A DNA stretch of 64,000 nt, taken from Microbacterium rhizosphaerae. Its GTDB lineage: Bacteria; Actinomycetota; Actinomycetes; Actinomycetales; Microbacteriaceae. The DNA is taken from assembly GCF_034120055.1 (NCBI RefSeq), contig NZ_CP139368.1, positions 1,364,001 to 1,428,000 on the forward strand, written 5' to 3'. Both the position numbers and the translations under genes were made by a program. This document shows positions 10,688 to 19,642 of the stretch, piece by piece. The notes under the pieces are model-generated. The model ran no database searches. It saw nothing but the letters and a program-made list of their open reading frames with translations, and was not told the origin of the DNA. The stretch's first letter is position 1. Each line of letters begins with the position of its first letter.

Positions 10688-12181
10688 CTATTGAGGACCA
10701 GGGATGCTCAGGGGCACTGGTTCACCCGAAACGGTGTAGCTCGGTGCATCTATGTCGCCGCAGTTCACCAGGCTACCGATAGCGGACGAGAGGGCGGCCG
10801 GACCGCCGAGAAGAACGGCCCCGTTCGCGTGTCCATTGCGTAGCACGACGTATCCGCCGGCATCCAGGCATTCGGGGCGAGTGAGAGCGATCGGTGCGCC
10901 GAGCCTCGCCGCGAGCGGAGCGCCGGCGAGGGCGTCGGGGAAGTTGAAGCCGGTCGCCAAGAACGCGCGGTCCGTTGTCGGGAACGCCCACTCGTTGAGG
11001 CGGATCGAGGTTGAGAATCGATCTCCGCCATCGATTCTCTGCACGGGGTAGGTCGCGCCGGAGAGTGATGAGAGTTGCGCCTCGATGCCTGTGGAGACGG
11101 CCTGCTCGCCCCCCACGATGATGATCTTGTTGACCATCAGATCGGTAAGGAGCGTTGTGGTCTCACCCGAAAGCTCGGGCAAGGTCCCGTCCACGATCAC
11201 AACTGGTGCCCTGAGGCGGCTGGCAGCCGGGCCCGCGGATAGAGCGTCCGGATAGTCTCGGCCGGTCGCGACAATGACGGTCTGGGTACCGGGCGACAAC
11301 GGAACGAATGCATCGCGGACAATGGCTTCCGCCGTAGCGTACCTGTCCGACCCACCCAGCCGCACGACATTCGTCGGAGTCGTGATTCCTGCGGCGTCGG
11401 CCGCGGTCGCCGCCACACCGTCCGATATGGCGCTCTTACCGCCGACGACGATGAGACGCTCGGGACGCAGGCGCGCGAGCTCCGTTGCGGTGCTTGACGG
11501 CAGCGACGTTGGCGACGTCAGGAGGATCTCGCCATCCTGGATGGCTGCCGCAGGTCCAGCGCTCAGAGCATCAGGATAGTTGAGCCCGTCAACGAGGTAC
11601 ACAACTGGTGTCACCGTCGCCGGATGATCGATTGCAGTTGGACTGCCTGGATGAGCTGCTCTAGACACCGTGACCGCGGTCTCGAAGCGGTCAGATCCCT
11701 GCAGGCGGGAGACGTCCTCGACTACGGGGGGAAGATTGACGGTCCCGAGCGCGAAAGTTTGACCCGCGGTGAGCGTGACGTCGGGTGCCGTTTCGAGATA
11801 GCGGGCCAGTCCGGCCGGCTCCCAGTATCCCTGGCCGATGTCCTCGCGGACGGGTACGAACTCGATCCGGTAGGTGCCAGGTTCGATGCCCGACTCGGTC
11901 CACACTCCGCTCGAATCCTGAATCCAGACGAACGGGGCCGGTGTCGATGAGTAGCTACCATCGCCGGGCTCGTATCGCCAGAACTCGACGCGCAATCCGG
12001 CACTTGTGCTCGAATCCGACGGATTAAGGGCGAGCGATGCGGAACCTGGGACGTCGCCCAAGAAGGTCCCCGTCACACTGGCCGTGGGCGGCATGATTGC
12101 CTCGACCGGGGTTGGCGTGAGCAATGCGATGGTGGCCGCCAGAATGACGACCGCGAGCGTCGTATGACGAAGCCTCTTCAT
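10688..12181 (-). CDS. Secreted cell-wall-binding repeat (CWB2) protein with an N-terminal beta domain
   Basis: A 497-residue exported protein. The start at 12181 (MKRLRHTTLAVVILAATIAL) gives a clear signal peptide ending near PVEA. A longer upstream frame is non-protein-like. Residues about 35-150 look like a beta-sandwich (SVTGTFLGDVPGSASLAL and EPGTYRIEFVPV). Three CWB2 repeats follow, marked by GSDRFETAVTVSR, GSDRYATAEAIVRDAF and GGDRFSTSIRLNEW, each with a YPDALSAGPAA or FPDALAGAPLA motif. CWB2 repeats attach proteins non-covalently to wall polymers. It is divergent from a second CWB2 gene, and the base composition looks less GC-biased than in neighbouring genes. Its specific role is unknown. 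Confidence 0.85.
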   Translation of the reverse strand: MKRLRHTTLAVVILAATIALLTPTPVEAIMPPTASVTGTFLGDVPGSASLALNPSDSSTSAGLRVEFWRYEPGDGSYSSTPAPFVWIQDSSGVWTESGIEPGTYRIEFVPVREDIGQGYWEPAGLARYLETAPDVTLTAGQTFALGTVNLPPVVEDVSRLQGSDRFETAVTVSRAAHPGSPTAIDHPATVTPVVYLVDGLNYPDALSAGPAAAIQDGEILLTSPTSLPSSTATELARLRPERLIVVGGKSAISDGVAATAADAAGITTPTNVVRLGGSDRYATAEAIVRDAFVPLSPGTQTVIVATGRDYPDALSAGPAASRLRAPVVIVDGTLPELSGETTTLLTDLMVNKIIIVGGEQAVSTGIEAQLSSLSGATYPVQRIDGGDRFSTSIRLNEWAFPTTDRAFLATGFNFPDALAGAPLAARLGAPIALTRPECLDAGGYVVLRNGHANGAVLLGGPAALSSAIGSLVNCGDIDAPSYTVSGEPVPLSIPGPQ

Positions 12182-12338
12182 TTTTCTCCGTATGAGCGGG
12201 CGGGGCAGCGCCTCGCACCGTTGAACGATACTCCAAGGACTTTGCGAATGCTGGTTCGCGGCTGGAGTCCCGACTCTTCGGCACGACGGTGTATGCCTCG
12301 AACGTGCTACTGTTCCTCGACTCTGTGGAGGTGAACTG
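12182..12338. promoter_or_regulatory. Divergent promoter region of the two CWB2 genes
   Basis: The 157-base spacer holds GGAGGTG 5 bases before the ATG at 12339 on the plus strand and a TACTGT box at 12308-12313. On the minus strand, GGAG lies just before the ATG at 12181. The region is visibly more AT-rich than most of the window. Shared control of both genes is plausible. Confidence 0.4.
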
Positions 12339-14273
12339 ATGCTGATGCGCCGTTTAAGCATCACTGTCGTCGCTCTTGTCGTCGCACTCGTTGCGACTGC
12401 GGTTGGCGCGACGCCGGCGCTGGCGACTACCGGAACCGGCATCTCCAATCCGGCCGACCTCGTGTTCTCCGGCGACGGTGCCATGGCGTTCGTGGCCGCG
12501 GGTATGACAATCTCCGTGATCGAAACGGCGACCGACGCGGTCGTTCGCAGCGTGGAGCTTCCCCAGAAGCCGCTCGTTATCGCAACGCGCGCGGATGACC
12601 GCGTTCTTTATGTGATCACCGACTACTGCGACCCAACGCTCGGAAACCAGACCCGAATACTGAGCGTCGACACCGCGACGATGGTGGTTGCTCCGACCGC
12701 ACTGATCGCGAGCTGCTCTGCGCGTGCTCTTGCTATCACAGCCGATGGCTCGAAGGCCTATCTGCCCGCATATGACGTCCTCCAGGTTCGCGACGTGGCC
12801 TCGGGGCAACTCCTCGGGAGTGCGCGACAGTATCAGAGCGGGCCGATCCAGCGAATAGCGCTCGGCCCAGGTGATCGACATGTATACATTCGAACTCTCC
12901 CGGCGGACCAGCAGGGAATCTCATACTCGTTGGATGCGGCCACATTGGGCGCGGTCCAGTCGGTCAGCGGTCCCTACGGCCCCCAGATCAGCGACATCGT
13001 GCCGCTCTCAGATGACACGAGAGCAGTATTGGCCGATCAGAATGGTTGGCTGGAGACCGGCGGCGAGTCACCGCTCGGCGGCAACCTGATCGACGGGGTG
13101 ATGTACAACGCGGTATCACAGGTGACAGCGACGCCGGATGGAAACATCCTTCTCGCCGCTCACGGCGACACGATCGACGCGGTCTCTATCACCTCCGGCA
13201 AGCGACTGGCCTCCTTCCTGGTGGCAGGCTGGGCGGGCGTCTGGGTGTCGCCGGGAGGCGATATCGCTTATGGAGCGGGCGATACGCTCACACGATTTAC
13301 GCTCGGGCTTTCCACGAAGCCATCGGCGGAGACAGATCGCATCGCCGGTGATTCGCGCTACGAGACGGCTATCGCATTAAGCAAGGCGAAATACCCGTCT
13401 GGTAACCCTGTTGTGTACGTCGCATCTGGTGCGGACTTCCCGGACGCTCTCAGCTCAGGACCCGCGGCGGCAAAGGTCGGGGCGAGCCTTCTCCTCACGA
13501 CGCCGGGGACTCTGATGCCCGACGTGGCAGCCGAGATCACGCGACTTCACCCGTCGCGGATCGTCGCTGTCGGTGGGCCGGCGGTCATGTCCGCAACGGT
13601 ACGCGCTGCCCTCTCGGCGGCGGCACCCGGGGCTGAACTCGACTGGGTATATGGGGCTGACCGGTATTCGACGTCTCGAGCGATCGCGAAATATGCCTGG
13701 ACGTCTGCGCCGGACGTGTATGTCGCCGATGGAAGATCCTTCGCGGACGCGCTCGGGGCGGCGTCTGCCGCGGGGGCACGGAAGGCTCCGCTCATCGTCG
13801 TTCCCGGCAACTCAATTACCTATGTGACGAAGCCCTCGGATCAATGGGACTCGAGTCTCTTCGGCCAGATGGTCGACATGTTCGGTGCGATGAAGGTCAC
13901 GCGACTCTATGTCGTCGGAGGAGAAGCGACGATCACGCCGGACACCTACAACAAACTAGGGATGATGGTGTCGAGCAATATCGTCTATCGCCTCTGGGGC
14001 CAGGATCGATTCGGCACATCGCTGTACGCGACCGGCAACGCGATTCCGACAGCTGATCACGCCTACCTTGCAAGCGGATATTCCTTTCCAGACGCGTTGG
14101 CTGGAGCTGCCGTCGCTGGAGCCGAGGGCGCTCCACTTTATACGGTGCCTCAAAACTGCGTGCCAAAGCGGACTCTCGTCGACCTCGCCCTTCAGGGAGT
14201 GACCCATGTGACGATTCTGGGCGGCACCGTCACACTAGCGTCTGCTGTAGATGCGCTCACGCCGTGCCCGTGA
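12339..14273 (+). CDS. Secreted CWB2 protein with an N-terminal beta-propeller-like region
   Basis: A 644-residue protein with a signal peptide (RRLSITVVALVVALVATAVGA, cleavage near ALA). Residues about 35-320 contain repeated short beta segments such as ADLVFSGDGAMAFVAAG, DRVLYVITDYC and GPGDRHVYIRTL, resembling YVTN/YncE-like propeller blades. The C-terminal half has three CWB2 repeats (GDSRYETAIALSKAKY, GADRYSTSRAIAKYAW, GQDRFGTSLYATGNA) that should bind wall polymers. GGAGGTG precedes the start at a good spacing; an alternative ATG lies two codons later. It sits between glf and the ABC exporter and probably decorates the cell surface. Ligand unknown. Confidence 0.85.
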   Translation: MLMRRLSITVVALVVALVATAVGATPALATTGTGISNPADLVFSGDGAMAFVAAGMTISVIETATDAVVRSVELPQKPLVIATRADDRVLYVITDYCDPTLGNQTRILSVDTATMVVAPTALIASCSARALAITADGSKAYLPAYDVLQVRDVASGQLLGSARQYQSGPIQRIALGPGDRHVYIRTLPADQQGISYSLDAATLGAVQSVSGPYGPQISDIVPLSDDTRAVLADQNGWLETGGESPLGGNLIDGVMYNAVSQVTATPDGNILLAAHGDTIDAVSITSGKRLASFLVAGWAGVWVSPGGDIAYGAGDTLTRFTLGLSTKPSAETDRIAGDSRYETAIALSKAKYPSGNPVVYVASGADFPDALSSGPAAAKVGASLLLTTPGTLMPDVAAEITRLHPSRIVAVGGPAVMSATVRAALSAAAPGAELDWVYGADRYSTSRAIAKYAWTSAPDVYVADGRSFADALGAASAAGARKAPLIVVPGNSITYVTKPSDQWDSSLFGQMVDMFGAMKVTRLYVVGGEATITPDTYNKLGMMVSSNIVYRLWGQDRFGTSLYATGNAIPTADHAYLASGYSFPDALAGAAVAGAEGAPLYTVPQNCVPKRTLVDLALQGVTHVTILGGTVTLASAVDALTPCP

Positions 14274-14348
14274 GGTCGTCAGTCCCGAGTCGCCAAGGTC
14301 ATTGAAACCCCGACACAGCGTTTCGGCTGGATACATCGAACTCCTGGG

Positions 14349-14371
14349 TGAAAGGCAATCGCTTCCTTTCA
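14349..14371 (+). terminator. Weak hairpin after the CWB2 gene
   Basis: TGAAAGG, a nine-base loop and CCTTTCA form a 7-bp stem about 75 bases after the stop at 14273 and before the ABC permease promoter. Stability is modest and there is no U-tract. Confidence 0.3.
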
Positions 14372-14431
14372 TGCGATCCCGAGGTGACACCAACCAGCGT
14401 TCGCGACGCAGATGGTGACAGGGCAAGACCA

Positions 14432-14437
14432 TAGACT
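14432..14437 (+). promoter_or_regulatory. -10 box of the ABC export operon (leaderless)
   Basis: TAGACT, 7 bases, then the GTG at 14445. This spacing supports GTG 14445 as the true start, rather than the in-frame ATG at 14412, which lies upstream of this box. Confidence 0.6.
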
Positions 14438-14444
14438 CGTCTCC

Positions 14445-15242
14445 GTGACTTCAGCCCCGACCGTCGGCGCGCCCGGCTCGCCGCGGCGCTACGCACACTC
14501 CCTGTGGCTGCTGTCGGCGCGTGACCTCCGCGTCCGTTATGCGACGAGCGCGCTCGGATACCTCTGGTCGGTGCTCGACCCGCTGGTGATGAGCATCATC
14601 TACTGGTTCGTGTTCACCCAGATCTTCCACCGCGGCCACGTCGGCGACCAGCCGTACATCGTCTTCCTCCTGTCCGCCCTGCTGCCGTGGGTGTGGTTCA
14701 ACGCGGCGGTCAGCGACTTCACCACGGCGTTCAATCGGGATGCGCGGCTCGTACGCTCCACGGCGATCCCGCGCTCGATCTGGATGAACCGCATCGTCCT
14801 CAGCAAGGGAATCGAGTTCATCTACTCTCTGCCGGTGCTGGCCGTCTTCGCCATCTTCACCGGCGCCCACCTCACGTGGCAGGTGGTGTGGCTGCCGATC
14901 GCCGTCATCCTGCAGGCCGTCCTCCTGGTGGGGCTCGGTCTGATCGTCGCGCCCCTCTGCGTCCTGTGGAAGGACCTCGAGCGCACGACGCGGCTCGTGC
15001 TCCGCGCGCTCTTCTACGTCTCTCCGATCATCTACGGGATGCACGACCTTCCCCCGATCTTCAAGTCGATCGCGATCTTCAACCCGCTCTCCGGCATCTT
15101 CACGATGTACCGCGTCGCCTTCTTCCCGAATCAGTGGGACACGCCCGCGGTCGTGGCGAGTTTCATCATGTCGTTCGCCTTCCTGATCGTCGGGCTCTTC
15201 GTCTTCCGGTCCCTCGAGCGCCCCGTGCTGAAGGAGCTGTGA
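14445..15242 (+). CDS. wzm: ABC-2 polysaccharide export permease (Wzm/TagG type)
   Basis: This is the membrane subunit of an ABC exporter for lipid-linked surface polymers. The 265-residue protein has about six helices and the family-typical segments LLSARDLRVRYATSALGYLWSVLDPL, YIVFLLSALLPWVWF and IIYGMHDLPP. The start was set at GTG 14445 because of the leaderless promoter. The ATG at 14412 would add 11 residues. Its stop overlaps the ATG of the ATPase gene. In mycobacteria a Wzm/Wzt pair next to glfT1 exports the galactan precursor. Together with glf and a GlfT1-like gene here, a galactofuranose-containing substrate is a reasonable inference. Confidence 0.9.
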   Translation: MTSAPTVGAPGSPRRYAHSLWLLSARDLRVRYATSALGYLWSVLDPLVMSIIYWFVFTQIFHRGHVGDQPYIVFLLSALLPWVWFNAAVSDFTTAFNRDARLVRSTAIPRSIWMNRIVLSKGIEFIYSLPVLAVFAIFTGAHLTWQVVWLPIAVILQAVLLVGLGLIVAPLCVLWKDLERTTRLVLRALFYVSPIIYGMHDLPPIFKSIAIFNPLSGIFTMYRVAFFPNQWDTPAVVASFIMSFAFLIVGLFVFRSLERPVLKEL

Positions 15243-15976
15243 TGGACCGTCCCGCCATCGAGGTGCGCGACCTCGGCATCCGCTTCCGGCGCAATCGCCG
15301 TGGACGCCGCAGCATCAAGGACCTCTTCGGCGGCGCGTCGCGCCGCGTCGCGCCGGACGAGTTCTGGGCGCTCCGCGAGGTCACGTTCGATGTCCAGCCG
15401 GGGGAGTCGATCGGTGTCGTCGGCCGCAACGGGCAGGGCAAGTCGACGCTGCTGAAGCTCGTCGCGGGCGTGCTTCTCTCGGACGAGGGCCGCGTCCAGG
15501 TGAACGGCGGCGTGGCCCCGCTGATCGAGATCACGGGCGGATTCGTCGGTGACCTCACCGTGCGCGAGAACATCAGGCTCACCTCCGGCCTCCACGGGAT
15601 GGGTCGGGACGAGGTCGCGCGTCGCTTCGACGACATCGTCGGCTTCGCGGAGCTCGGCGACTTCGTCGACACGCCCTACAAGCACCTGTCCAACGGGATG
15701 AAGGTGCGACTGGCCTTCTCGGTGGTGTCGCAGCTCGAGGAGCCCATCCTGCTGGTAGACGAGGTCCTAGCCGTCGGCGACAAGGCCTTCCGTGAGAAGT
15801 GCTACCGGCGCATCGATGAGCTGCTCGCCGAGGGGCGCACGCTCTTCTTCGTCAGCCACAACGAGAGCGACCTGCGCCGGTTCTGCACGCGCGGCCTCTA
15901 CCTCGACAAGGGACGTCTGGCGATGGATGCGTCGCTCGCCGAGGTCCTCGACCGCTACAACGCCGACTACAACTGA
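15242..15976 (+). CDS. wzt: ABC polysaccharide export ATPase (Wzt/TagH type)
   Basis: The 244-residue ATP-binding subunit pairs with the preceding permease. Walker A is GRNGQGKST, the signature is LSNGMKVRLAFS and Walker B is ILLVDEVLAVGD, followed by the His-loop FFVSHNESD. The protein stops right after the nucleotide-binding domain and lacks the C-terminal carbohydrate-binding domain found in some Wzt proteins. Export is therefore probably not tied to recognition of a modified chain end, as in TagH-short or mycobacterial Rv3781 types. Start and preceding stop overlap as ATGA. Confidence 0.93.
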   Translation: MDRPAIEVRDLGIRFRRNRRGRRSIKDLFGGASRRVAPDEFWALREVTFDVQPGESIGVVGRNGQGKSTLLKLVAGVLLSDEGRVQVNGGVAPLIEITGGFVGDLTVRENIRLTSGLHGMGRDEVARRFDDIVGFAELGDFVDTPYKHLSNGMKVRLAFSVVSQLEEPILLVDEVLAVGDKAFREKCYRRIDELLAEGRTLFFVSHNESDLRRFCTRGLYLDKGRLAMDASLAEVLDRYNADYN

Positions 15977-16062
15977 CACCGGCGCATAGTCCGGACTGAG
16001 GCGGTGTGGGGGCGACCCCCACGGGGTGCGACCACGGATCCGATACCCACCTTCGGATGCTC

Positions 16063-16068
16063 TAAAAT
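16063..16068 (+). promoter_or_regulatory. -10 box of the GT-C-like gene
   Basis: TAAAAT, 9 bases, then ATG at 16078. No Shine-Dalgarno sequence is apparent, again suggesting a leaderless or near-leaderless transcript. Confidence 0.55.
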
Positions 16069-16077
16069 CGAAGTCTC

Positions 16078-17703
16078 ATGAGCGCCACGGCAGACGACGC
16101 AACAACGAATACTGGTTTTCCGATTCTTCGACCGATTCCGCGTTCATGGTTGGTGGTGCATCTCATCACCCTCGCATTGATCGCCATCGTGCTGATCGAT
16201 GCCGGCCGAGGCCTCTGGTTCTACTACGACGAGTGGGACTTCCTGGCTGCGCGTGCCGAATGGCATCTGCTGACCCCGCACAACGGTCATCTCAGTCTCT
16301 TTCCTCAGCTTCTGACGACCCTCGTCAAGGGAGTAGTCGGGCTGCATTCGTATTGGCCCTTTCTAGCCCTGACGTTCGCCGCGCATCTGGCGGCGATCCA
16401 CATGATCTGGCGCATCATGATGAGGCTCGCGGTCCATCCTGCGATCGCGCTCCTGATGGCGACCCTGTTCGGAGTTCTCGCAGCCGGTGGCGACAACAGC
16501 CTGTGGGCCTTCCAGGTCGGATTCATCACGCCGCTCGTCACAGGTATCGGTGCCCTGTTGCTCGCGATGCGCCCCCTGACCGCGTGGCGGACCGCATGGG
16601 TCTGCGTCCTGCTGCTGGTTGGCGTGGGCTTTGCGAGTACGGGTCTCCCATTGGCGCTCGCAGTCGTTCTGTACATCTGGGTCAGACATGGCTGGCGGAA
16701 GACCGCCATCGTGGGGGGAGTCTTCGCAGTCGTCTACGGTACGTGGTACTTGCTCTTCGCCCGTGGGACGACCGGTGCCGATGGATTCGGCATCCACTCC
16801 CTCAAAGACGTCATGCTCAGGGTTCCCGAGTTCTTCAGCCACGGCTTCGTCGACAGCATCGGCAAAGTCTTGCCATTCGCTGGACTCGCCGGCGCGCTGG
16901 CGGTGGCAGTGATCATCGGCATGGTCTTGGACCTGCGACGAGCCTCATTGCGCACAATCGACCCCACGTACGTCTTGGTCTTCGCAGCGCTGACGTTCGG
17001 CGTCATGACGGCCCTGACACGCGTTGGTCTCGGCAACGACGCCGCGTCCGCCGGCCGGTATGTGTATATCTACGCGGGCCTGCTGACGCCCGTCGTCGGT
17101 CGATTGCTGAGCCGCCTCGCCGCAAACGGCCGTGTGGCCGTGGGCGCGATCTGTGCCGTCCTCGTGATCCTCATCGGATACAACGCAGCCGGCTTGGTCG
17201 AATTCGGGCGCGGTCTCGCGGCGCGAGAACAGACGGTCAATCGCGCGATCTCAGCGGCGCTCACAATCGATGACGGCCGCGCTGAGCTCGACAAGAGGAC
17301 GCCGGCAGCGCTCGTAGCCCCCACGCTCACGATGACCGACATCCGCTCATTCGTCGCCCGGGGTCAATACACGCCCGTGCCGTTCACGCCGACAGACCTG
17401 CTCGAGGCCCGGGTGAACATGTTCCTGACTCCCGTTCACAAGGCCGCAGCGCCGCCGCAGGGTTCGACGTGCGAGACTCCATCGAGCGGGTACCTGGCGT
17501 TCGATCCGGCGAGTCAGTTCGTCTACGTGCCCACCGCCGGCGACGTGGGCGTAGTCGCGAAGGAGGGCGATGGAACATCGACGTACACGCGCACGCACAT
17601 TCCGACCCCAGGGCTCTACGAGCTGACCGGTCTCGATTCGTCGATCGCTCTGAGTCTCGCGGCGGGGGATGCAGGCGGATTATGCGTGGTAGCGCGTCAA
17701 TAG
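16078..17703 (+). CDS. Multi-pass membrane protein, probable GT-C glycosyltransferase
   Basis: A 541-residue protein with roughly 10 to 11 helices in the first 390 residues and a soluble extracytoplasmic C-terminal domain. The first outside loop reads GLWFYYDEWDFLAARAEWH. An acidic D-E-W motif in this loop is typical of GT-C enzymes, which use polyprenyl-phosphate sugars outside the membrane. The next loop contains PHNGHLSLFPQL, also seen in this class. Neighbours include a GtrA flippase and a dolichol-phosphate-mannose-synthase-like GT2, the expected partners for such an enzyme. It is monocistronic, and the coding sequence looks somewhat less GC-rich than the core genes. Activity is inferred, not shown. 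Confidence 0.65.
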   Translation: MSATADDATTNTGFPILRPIPRSWLVVHLITLALIAIVLIDAGRGLWFYYDEWDFLAARAEWHLLTPHNGHLSLFPQLLTTLVKGVVGLHSYWPFLALTFAAHLAAIHMIWRIMMRLAVHPAIALLMATLFGVLAAGGDNSLWAFQVGFITPLVTGIGALLLAMRPLTAWRTAWVCVLLLVGVGFASTGLPLALAVVLYIWVRHGWRKTAIVGGVFAVVYGTWYLLFARGTTGADGFGIHSLKDVMLRVPEFFSHGFVDSIGKVLPFAGLAGALAVAVIIGMVLDLRRASLRTIDPTYVLVFAALTFGVMTALTRVGLGNDAASAGRYVYIYAGLLTPVVGRLLSRLAANGRVAVGAICAVLVILIGYNAAGLVEFGRGLAAREQTVNRAISAALTIDDGRAELDKRTPAALVAPTLTMTDIRSFVARGQYTPVPFTPTDLLEARVNMFLTPVHKAAAPPQGSTCETPSSGYLAFDPASQFVYVPTAGDVGVVAKEGDGTSTYTRTHIPTPGLYELTGLDSSIALSLAAGDAGGLCVVARQ

Positions 17704-18014
17704 GCGTCCGCTGGGCATGCCCACCGCGCCCGGGCCTCGACGGAAGGGGCGCAGATCGCCGGGGCGATGGGAGTTTCCCCGCGCTGGGCGAAGCGGTGGC
17801 TTGGCCGCTATTGCGCCGTCACCGTCGCTGAAGCCGATCTCGACGACCGCCCCGTGGTCACCGTGTCGCGAACCGCATCGTGGAAGTCACGGCCACGGAG
17901 GTGGTCGCGATGCGTCCGAAGGAGCGGCCTCGGCGTGACGTCCTGATCCGGCCACTCCGCGCTCGGAGGCCGGCCCTCGGCCAGCCGACCACACCACCTG
18001 CCGACCGCTTACGG
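17704..18014. other. Intergenic region with no convincing gene
   Basis: About 310 bases between the converging GT-C-like and GtrA genes. One plus-strand frame around 17749-17811 reads like a helix-turn-helix (AGAMGVSPRWAKRWLGRY), as at the start of some transposases. It stops near 17948 without further matching sequence, so it may be a transposase remnant or chance. No strong terminator or promoter was seen. Confidence 0.4.
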
Positions 18015-18527
18015 TTAGACGGCGTCGTTCTTGCGGTGCTCGTCGATGGCGGCGTGGTCCTCGACGTATGTGATGAGGTCGTGACCGGGAGTATGGGGAA
18101 AGACCCACAGCGTGTAAAGGACGTAGCGCAGAATTGTGGCGAGCGCCTGCCCGATCAACGTGCCGGAGATGTTGTCGGCGAGCACTGTGTCGAGGTGCAG
18201 CACGTAACGTGAGAACCCCAGACACGCCAGCTGGACCGCGATCGCGAGCACGTTGACAACGCCGTAGCGCACGACCTGGGCCCAACTGACCGGCTCCTTG
18301 CGATCACGGTAGGTGAGCAACCTATTGCCGACGTAAGTGACGACGAGCCCGGCGATGACCGCGATGGTCTTGGCGACCAACGGGGCCGAGTGCAGAGGAC
18401 CTGCACCGCCCGCGAACACCAGCAGGTTGTAGACGATGGCGTCGACGACGAAGCCCAAGCCGCCGATCGCGAGGAAAATTCCGCCGCGACGGAGATTGCG
18501 AATAAGGAAGTCCTGCATGTGGGACAT
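18015..18527 (-). CDS. GtrA-family membrane protein (polyprenyl-phosphate-sugar flippase)
   Basis: A 170-residue protein (from the ATG at 18527) with four helices in the classic GtrA layout: GGIFLAIGGLGFVVDAIVYNLLV, TIAVIAGLVVTYVGNRLLTYRD, RYGVVNVLAIAVQLACLGFSRYV and a last helix ending in LYTLWVFPH. GtrA proteins are thought to flip polyprenyl-phosphate-linked sugars to the outer membrane face for GT-C transferases. The start is uncertain: GTG 18542, ATG 18527 and ATG 18518 are all in frame and none has a good ribosome site. A strong hairpin separates it from the upstream epimerase gene. Confidence 0.88.
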   Translation of the reverse strand: MSHMQDFLIRNLRRGGIFLAIGGLGFVVDAIVYNLLVFAGGAGPLHSAPLVAKTIAVIAGLVVTYVGNRLLTYRDRKEPVSWAQVVRYGVVNVLAIAVQLACLGFSRYVLHLDTVLADNISGTLIGQALATILRYVLYTLWVFPHTPGHDLITYVEDHAAIDEHRKNDAV

Positions 18528-18569
18528 ATCGGGAGCGCGCACGGCTGGAGACTTTCGTGATCTTCGAAA

Positions 18570-18605
18570 CCGGCGGGTGCGCGCGTAGACCTGCGCACCC
18601 GCCGG
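18570..18605 (-). terminator. Strong hairpin between the epimerase and GtrA genes
   Basis: A perfect 13-bp stem (CCGGCGGGTGCGC pairing with GCGCACCCGCCGG) with a ten-base loop. It begins nine bases after the epimerase stop. A further TCGAA/TTCGA pairing extends the base. It probably ends most transcripts of the upstream three-gene operon, so gtrA expression would rely on read-through or its own promoter. Confidence 0.75.
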
Positions 18606-18613
18606 CTGTTCGA

Positions 18614-19642
18614 CTAGATGGTGCCTTCGGCGATCGCGTTCTGGATCCAGGGGATGACCTCGTCCAGCATGTCCTCGAGGGTCGTCGTCGCCTCGAAGCC
18701 GAGGACCTCCTTGGCCTTCGTGACATCCGGTACACGCTTCTGTACGTCGTACTCGAACGCCTCGTCGTGAATGAGCGTCAGCGGAACATCCGCCCCCTTG
18801 ATCTTCCGCCAGATGACCTCCGCCAGCTCGGTCACTGTGTGGCCCACGGGCGTCGAGATATTGAAGTCGGTGTTGAGCGCAGCCGGGTGGTTCAGGCTGA
18901 GCACGATGCCCCGCGCGAGATCGCCGCCGTATGTATAGTGCCGGATCTGGTTTCCCTCACCCAGGATGTGGAGAGGGTCCTGCCCCTTGAGTACCTTCTG
19001 CACGAGGTCCGGGACCACGTGGCTCATTGCGAGCTGGACGTTCCCCGAGTGGATCTCGACATCGCCCAGTGCGCGCGACTCGCCGATGCCGACGCAGTTA
19101 AACGGGCGAAGGATCGTGTAGTCGATGTCGTACTGGCCCTTCGCCGCGCGCGCGAAGTACTCCACCGCAAGCTTCTGGAATCCGTAGGACGAGAGCGGCG
19201 GCGGGACGATGAGCTCGTCGCCCTCCTTGGACGGCCAACGGTCCGTCGACTCGAAGACCATCGAGGACGACATGTAGGTGACCTTCTTCAGCGGGCTTCC
19301 GGCCTTCTTGGCAGCGATCGCCGCGTCGCACGATGAGGCGATGATGCGCTCGTTCGCCGCGATGAGGTCGTACTGGTAGGTGTGGAAGTAGGAAATGCCG
19401 CCGATTAGCGCCGCGCCCGCGATGAAGTGATCGCAGTCCATGAGGAGCTCGGTCATCCGGGCCACGTCGGTGACGTCTGCGACGACGAGTTCGTAGTTCG
19501 GATTCTCGTCGTACGACTTCTTGACGGGGCCGTACTTCGAATAGTTGTCGACGCCTACGACCTTGAAACCCTGACGCAGGAGTTCTTCGACGACGTAACC
19601 GCCGATGAACCCGGCGGAACCGGTGATGAGGACCTTCTGCAT
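18614..19642 (-). CDS. NAD-dependent sugar epimerase/dehydratase (extended SDR)
   Basis: A 342-residue extended short-chain dehydrogenase. The NAD motif is GSAGFIGGYV near residue 10. The catalytic Tyr153-Lys157 pair lies in SSYGFQKL, and SSSMVFEST supplies the Ser/Thr. Such enzymes epimerise, dehydrate or decarboxylate nucleotide sugars. The start at 19642 is chosen because the NAD motif follows immediately and its ATG overlaps the TAA of the upstream GT2. Placed after a nucleotide-sugar dehydrogenase, it could act on a UDP-uronic acid as epimerase or decarboxylase, but the motifs do not settle which. Confidence 0.88.
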   Translation of the reverse strand: MQKVLITGSAGFIGGYVVEELLRQGFKVVGVDNYSKYGPVKKSYDENPNYELVVADVTDVARMTELLMDCDHFIAGAALIGGISYFHTYQYDLIAANERIIASSCDAAIAAKKAGSPLKKVTYMSSSMVFESTDRWPSKEGDELIVPPPLSSYGFQKLAVEYFARAAKGQYDIDYTILRPFNCVGIGESRALGDVEIHSGNVQLAMSHVVPDLVQKVLKGQDPLHILGEGNQIRHYTYGGDLARGIVLSLNHPAALNTDFNISTPVGHTVTELAEVIWRKIKGADVPLTLIHDEAFEYDVQKRVPDVTKAKEVLGFEATTTLEDMLDEVIPWIQNAIAEGTI

